Shown here one piece after another: positions 61,938 through 64,000 of a stretch of DNA of 64,000 nt. Source of the stretch: Paenibacillus oryzisoli (GTDB lineage: Bacteria > Bacillota > Bacilli > Paenibacillales > NBRC-103111); the NCBI RefSeq assembly GCF_001653565.1, contig NZ_LYPB01000089.1, positions 38,851 through 102,850 on the forward strand, written 5' to 3'. Numbering within the stretch: the first letter of the stretch is position 1; each line of letters opens with the position of its first letter. Both the position numbers and the translations under genes were made by a program. The notes below the pieces were generated by a model. The model did not search any database. It saw only the letters and a program-made list of their open reading frames with translations, and was not told the origin of the DNA.

Positions 61938-63794
61938 CTAATTGATCATCGCACTTTTTTGATCCAGGGCAGATTGCAAAGATCTTTGCATATTTAAGTA
62001 TAACGGATCAATCATTACCAAATCCCTCTGGATATCATAAACAACTTTGCCGATCTTCTCAATAATCTTCGTTGTTTTAACCAATATGTCTGGTTCATGC
62101 ACTATAGCATCGAATTGTTTAGTTAGCCACTCAAGCTGAAGCATATTCATCGGCTTAAGAACGGTTTTGTAAAATTCATTTGTTTGAAAAGCATCAAACA
62201 CAGTATCAAACTTTTGCGTTAGTTTGAACGCTTTTTTAGCATTTTTTTGATTAACACTGCGATTCATATCATTAAAAATCCCAATAACTTCATCGATCTG
62301 CTTAACAAAGAGCACTCTCTTCTCTTCCAAGAACTTTGCTCGCTCCATTAGGTAATTCGGATCATATCCTGGCCCTTCATTGGCATACCATTTCAAATCC
62401 ACGACTTCTTCATTTAAATACTTCTTTATGACATCGCTTAAATCCATAAATTGAGTTCCTTGAATCTTAGCGCCACCTTGTGTTGTATTAATAAAGGTTC
62501 TATCTGGGTACTTTTTCAGATGTAACTCCATCTCAAGTCTCATTGTATTAAGTGACCAGTCAGTTTGAATAAGACTACCAAAAACATCTTCCACTTGGAA
62601 AGAAGCATCTAGATCACTTTGGACAAGTACCTTGACGTTTTCAAGACCACTTGCATAATAGTTATTATTACGGTAACCAAGATTTTGACCGACCAAAACA
62701 ATTGGATTGCAGCGCATTTCAGAAAATAATTGCAAAGCTATTACCGCAATTGATGGAGCATCATCAACCTTCACAAGCGCTTTATCATTTTCCTTTTTTA
62801 ATATCATACCCGCAATGGGATCTTTATTTGTAAAAAGAGACAACAACGGTCCAGGATAGTCCTTCAGTGTTCCAGCACCTACAGTTGATCCATAAATAAG
62901 TGGAATGTCTGTAATCTTCTCGTCAATCACTTTTTTGAAGACATTCACATTATGAAAATGAGGATCATAGGTACAAGCTCCGTCAGGAATAATACCATGG
63001 TTTAATAAAGGTGTAATCGCTGAACCAACAGCAAAGATATACGCAGATTTTTGCTCCTTAATATATTTGAGGTTTTCGATTTCTTCAACTAATGAAGGCC
63101 CTGCAGCGACGATAAGAACAGGCTTCCCTTCAAAAGAGGTTTTTTTATCAAATATATTGCCCGCTTGAACTGTATATTTAAAGTTATCAAGACTGTTAAT
63201 AATCCATTTCTTCTCGAATGCATATCTTACCTGAAACATTTTTCGAGCTTCTTGAAGATAATACTGCATACTCTCAGAAAATATTTTATACGCAGCCGCA
63301 TAGACACGCTCGTAGCTCGGCAAAGTAATAATCGTAACTTGTCCGTCAGTTTGGTTTACAAAATCTTGTACACTGGCCTTGCATTGCTCTGCATCGCTTC
63401 CCACATAAATATGTCTGAGCATTTTCCATTTTTTTAGGTTTTGGTACGATATAAAAGCGCGAAACACTTCAATGTCTGGCTCAAAAATTGAAAACGGAAT
63501 TGCTGGAAAATGCTTTATAAACGATTCGATATGATATCCGAGCCCCACACCATAAAAAAGCACGTGATTATGCTCAACATCGACAAACTGTTCGATAAAC
63601 TTCTCAGCCTCATGCACCGGATTATACTTACTATGTAAGTAATCGATATGTCCAGAATGACTAGCTGCTAATGTTGGATGCCCCGACTTCGTTTCTATAA
63701 CTTCTACAGTATCATTACGACCATTTAAATCGATTCTGTTTGTAAGAAAGGGATATCTGGACTTTAAAAACACTACATTGTCAGTTAGTTTCAT
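61938..63794 (-). CDS. Maf family motility-associated glycosyltransferase (DUF115)
   Basis: A 618-residue cytosolic protein with the central DUF115/MptE-like domain (about 200-400): PVLIVAAGPSLVEEIENLKY, FAVGSAITPLLNHGIIPDG and VLVGQNLGYRNNNYYASG. Maf proteins in Campylobacter, Clostridium and Aeromonas transfer nonulosonic acids onto flagellin. The ATG at 63794 has GAGG about nine bases upstream; an ATG five codons earlier has none. Two activated sugars are made nearby, so which one it transfers is open. Confidence 0.9.
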   Translation of the reverse strand: MKLTDNVVFLKSRYPFLTNRIDLNGRNDTVEVIETKSGHPTLAASHSGHIDYLHSKYNPVHEAEKFIEQFVDVEHNHVLFYGVGLGYHIESFIKHFPAIPFSIFEPDIEVFRAFISYQNLKKWKMLRHIYVGSDAEQCKASVQDFVNQTDGQVTIITLPSYERVYAAAYKIFSESMQYYLQEARKMFQVRYAFEKKWIINSLDNFKYTVQAGNIFDKKTSFEGKPVLIVAAGPSLVEEIENLKYIKEQKSAYIFAVGSAITPLLNHGIIPDGACTYDPHFHNVNVFKKVIDEKITDIPLIYGSTVGAGTLKDYPGPLLSLFTNKDPIAGMILKKENDKALVKVDDAPSIAVIALQLFSEMRCNPIVLVGQNLGYRNNNYYASGLENVKVLVQSDLDASFQVEDVFGSLIQTDWSLNTMRLEMELHLKKYPDRTFINTTQGGAKIQGTQFMDLSDVIKKYLNEEVVDLKWYANEGPGYDPNYLMERAKFLEEKRVLFVKQIDEVIGIFNDMNRSVNQKNAKKAFKLTQKFDTVFDAFQTNEFYKTVLKPMNMLQLEWLTKQFDAIVHEPDILVKTTKIIEKIGKVVYDIQRDLVMIDPLYLNMQRSLQSALDQKSAMIN

Positions 63795-64000
63795 TTTGAG
63801 CAACCTCATGTTTAATTATCATCGAAACAACGCTATGCAGTCCTTCTAATTTAGGCAACACTTCGTAATTCAAGATATCCCCAACTGCGACCGGATCTTT
63901 ATCGCTTATCGCATCATTCAGCGTCTGCAATTCGTGAGAAATCGCGTTCATCGCTTGTTCAACATCTTTCCAAGCTTCATAGGAAGAACCCCCAGCTTGC
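63781..64000 (-). CDS. C-terminal part of an unrecognised helical protein (runs off the window)
   Basis: At least 73 residues in an open frame that enters from beyond 64000 and stops at 63781-63783, overlapping the Maf start. The visible part is helical (SYEAWKDVEQAMNAISHEL, then LPKLEGLHSVVSMIIKHE). Small proteins of this kind precede maf genes in related genomes, but I cannot name the family. Truncated by the window edge. Confidence 0.6.
   Translation of the reverse strand, partial: QAGGSSYEAWKDVEQAMNAISHELQTLNDAISDKDPVAVGDILNYEVLPKLEGLHSVVSMIIKHEVAQNETN

Overview
The window looks like a chromosomal segment of a motile, spore-forming-type Bacillota, most likely Paenibacillus or a close relative. 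The basis is protein character (long-form HPF, YitT family, DUF1700/DUF4097 pair, FliD-FliS-FliT-FlaG block, argCJBDFGH order), strong AGGAGG-type ribosome binding sites and low-to-mid G+C. No rRNA, tRNA, CRISPR array or intact insertion sequence was seen.

Layout. (1) 0.3-6.3 kb, minus strand: ftsE-ftsX, an EnvC-like M23 peptidase, a CtpA/B-type S41 protease and a PDZ membrane protein, a cell-wall/division block. (2) 6.5-11.8 kb, plus strand: a VanW-type protein, a DUF1700/DUF4097 pair and a Cache-HAMP chemoreceptor. (3) 12.3-20.8 kb, minus strand: a complete arginine operon argCJBDFGH behind a promoter covered by two ARG boxes. (4) 21.1-27.1 kb, minus strand: yitT, prfB (with the programmed +1 frameshift), secA, hpf and a cold-shock gene. 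Clusters of DnaA-box-like sites sit in two of the gaps. (5) 27.5-30.7 kb: flagellar fliT-fliS-fliD-flaG. (6) 30.8-64 kb: a large flagellar/surface glycosylation island, all on the minus strand.

The island encodes two nonulosonic acid pathways. CMP-pseudaminic acid is covered by PseC, I, G, F and H at 30.8-38.6 kb plus a PseB-like dehydratase at 60.9 kb. CMP-legionaminic acid is covered by PtmE, LegF, B, C, G, I and a NeuD/LegH-like acetyltransferase at 52.1-60.5 kb. Each block carries its own formyltransferase-fold enzyme next to a putative amide hydrolase (DUF4910 or PIG-L), which suggests N-acyl remodelling of the sugars. A Maf (DUF115) glycosyltransferase at 61.9 kb is the likely flagellin nonulosonate transferase.

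The most unusual part is a five-gene module at 38.6-43.5 kb: acyl carrier protein, ketoreductase-like SDR, AMP-forming ligase, LuxE-like acyl-protein synthetase and LuxC-like acyl reductase. It has no luciferase and is embedded directly upstream of pseH. Between 43.5 and 51.7 kb the DNA is visibly AT-richer. It holds glycosyltransferases, a methyltransferase and an acyltransferase, plus the decayed remains of a GDP-mannose pyrophosphorylase (manC) and a GDP-fucose synthase (fcl). One glycosyltransferase there has a ten-G tract near its start, a candidate phase-variation site.

Start codons were chosen by ribosome-binding-site spacing and family alignment from memory. No database search was run.
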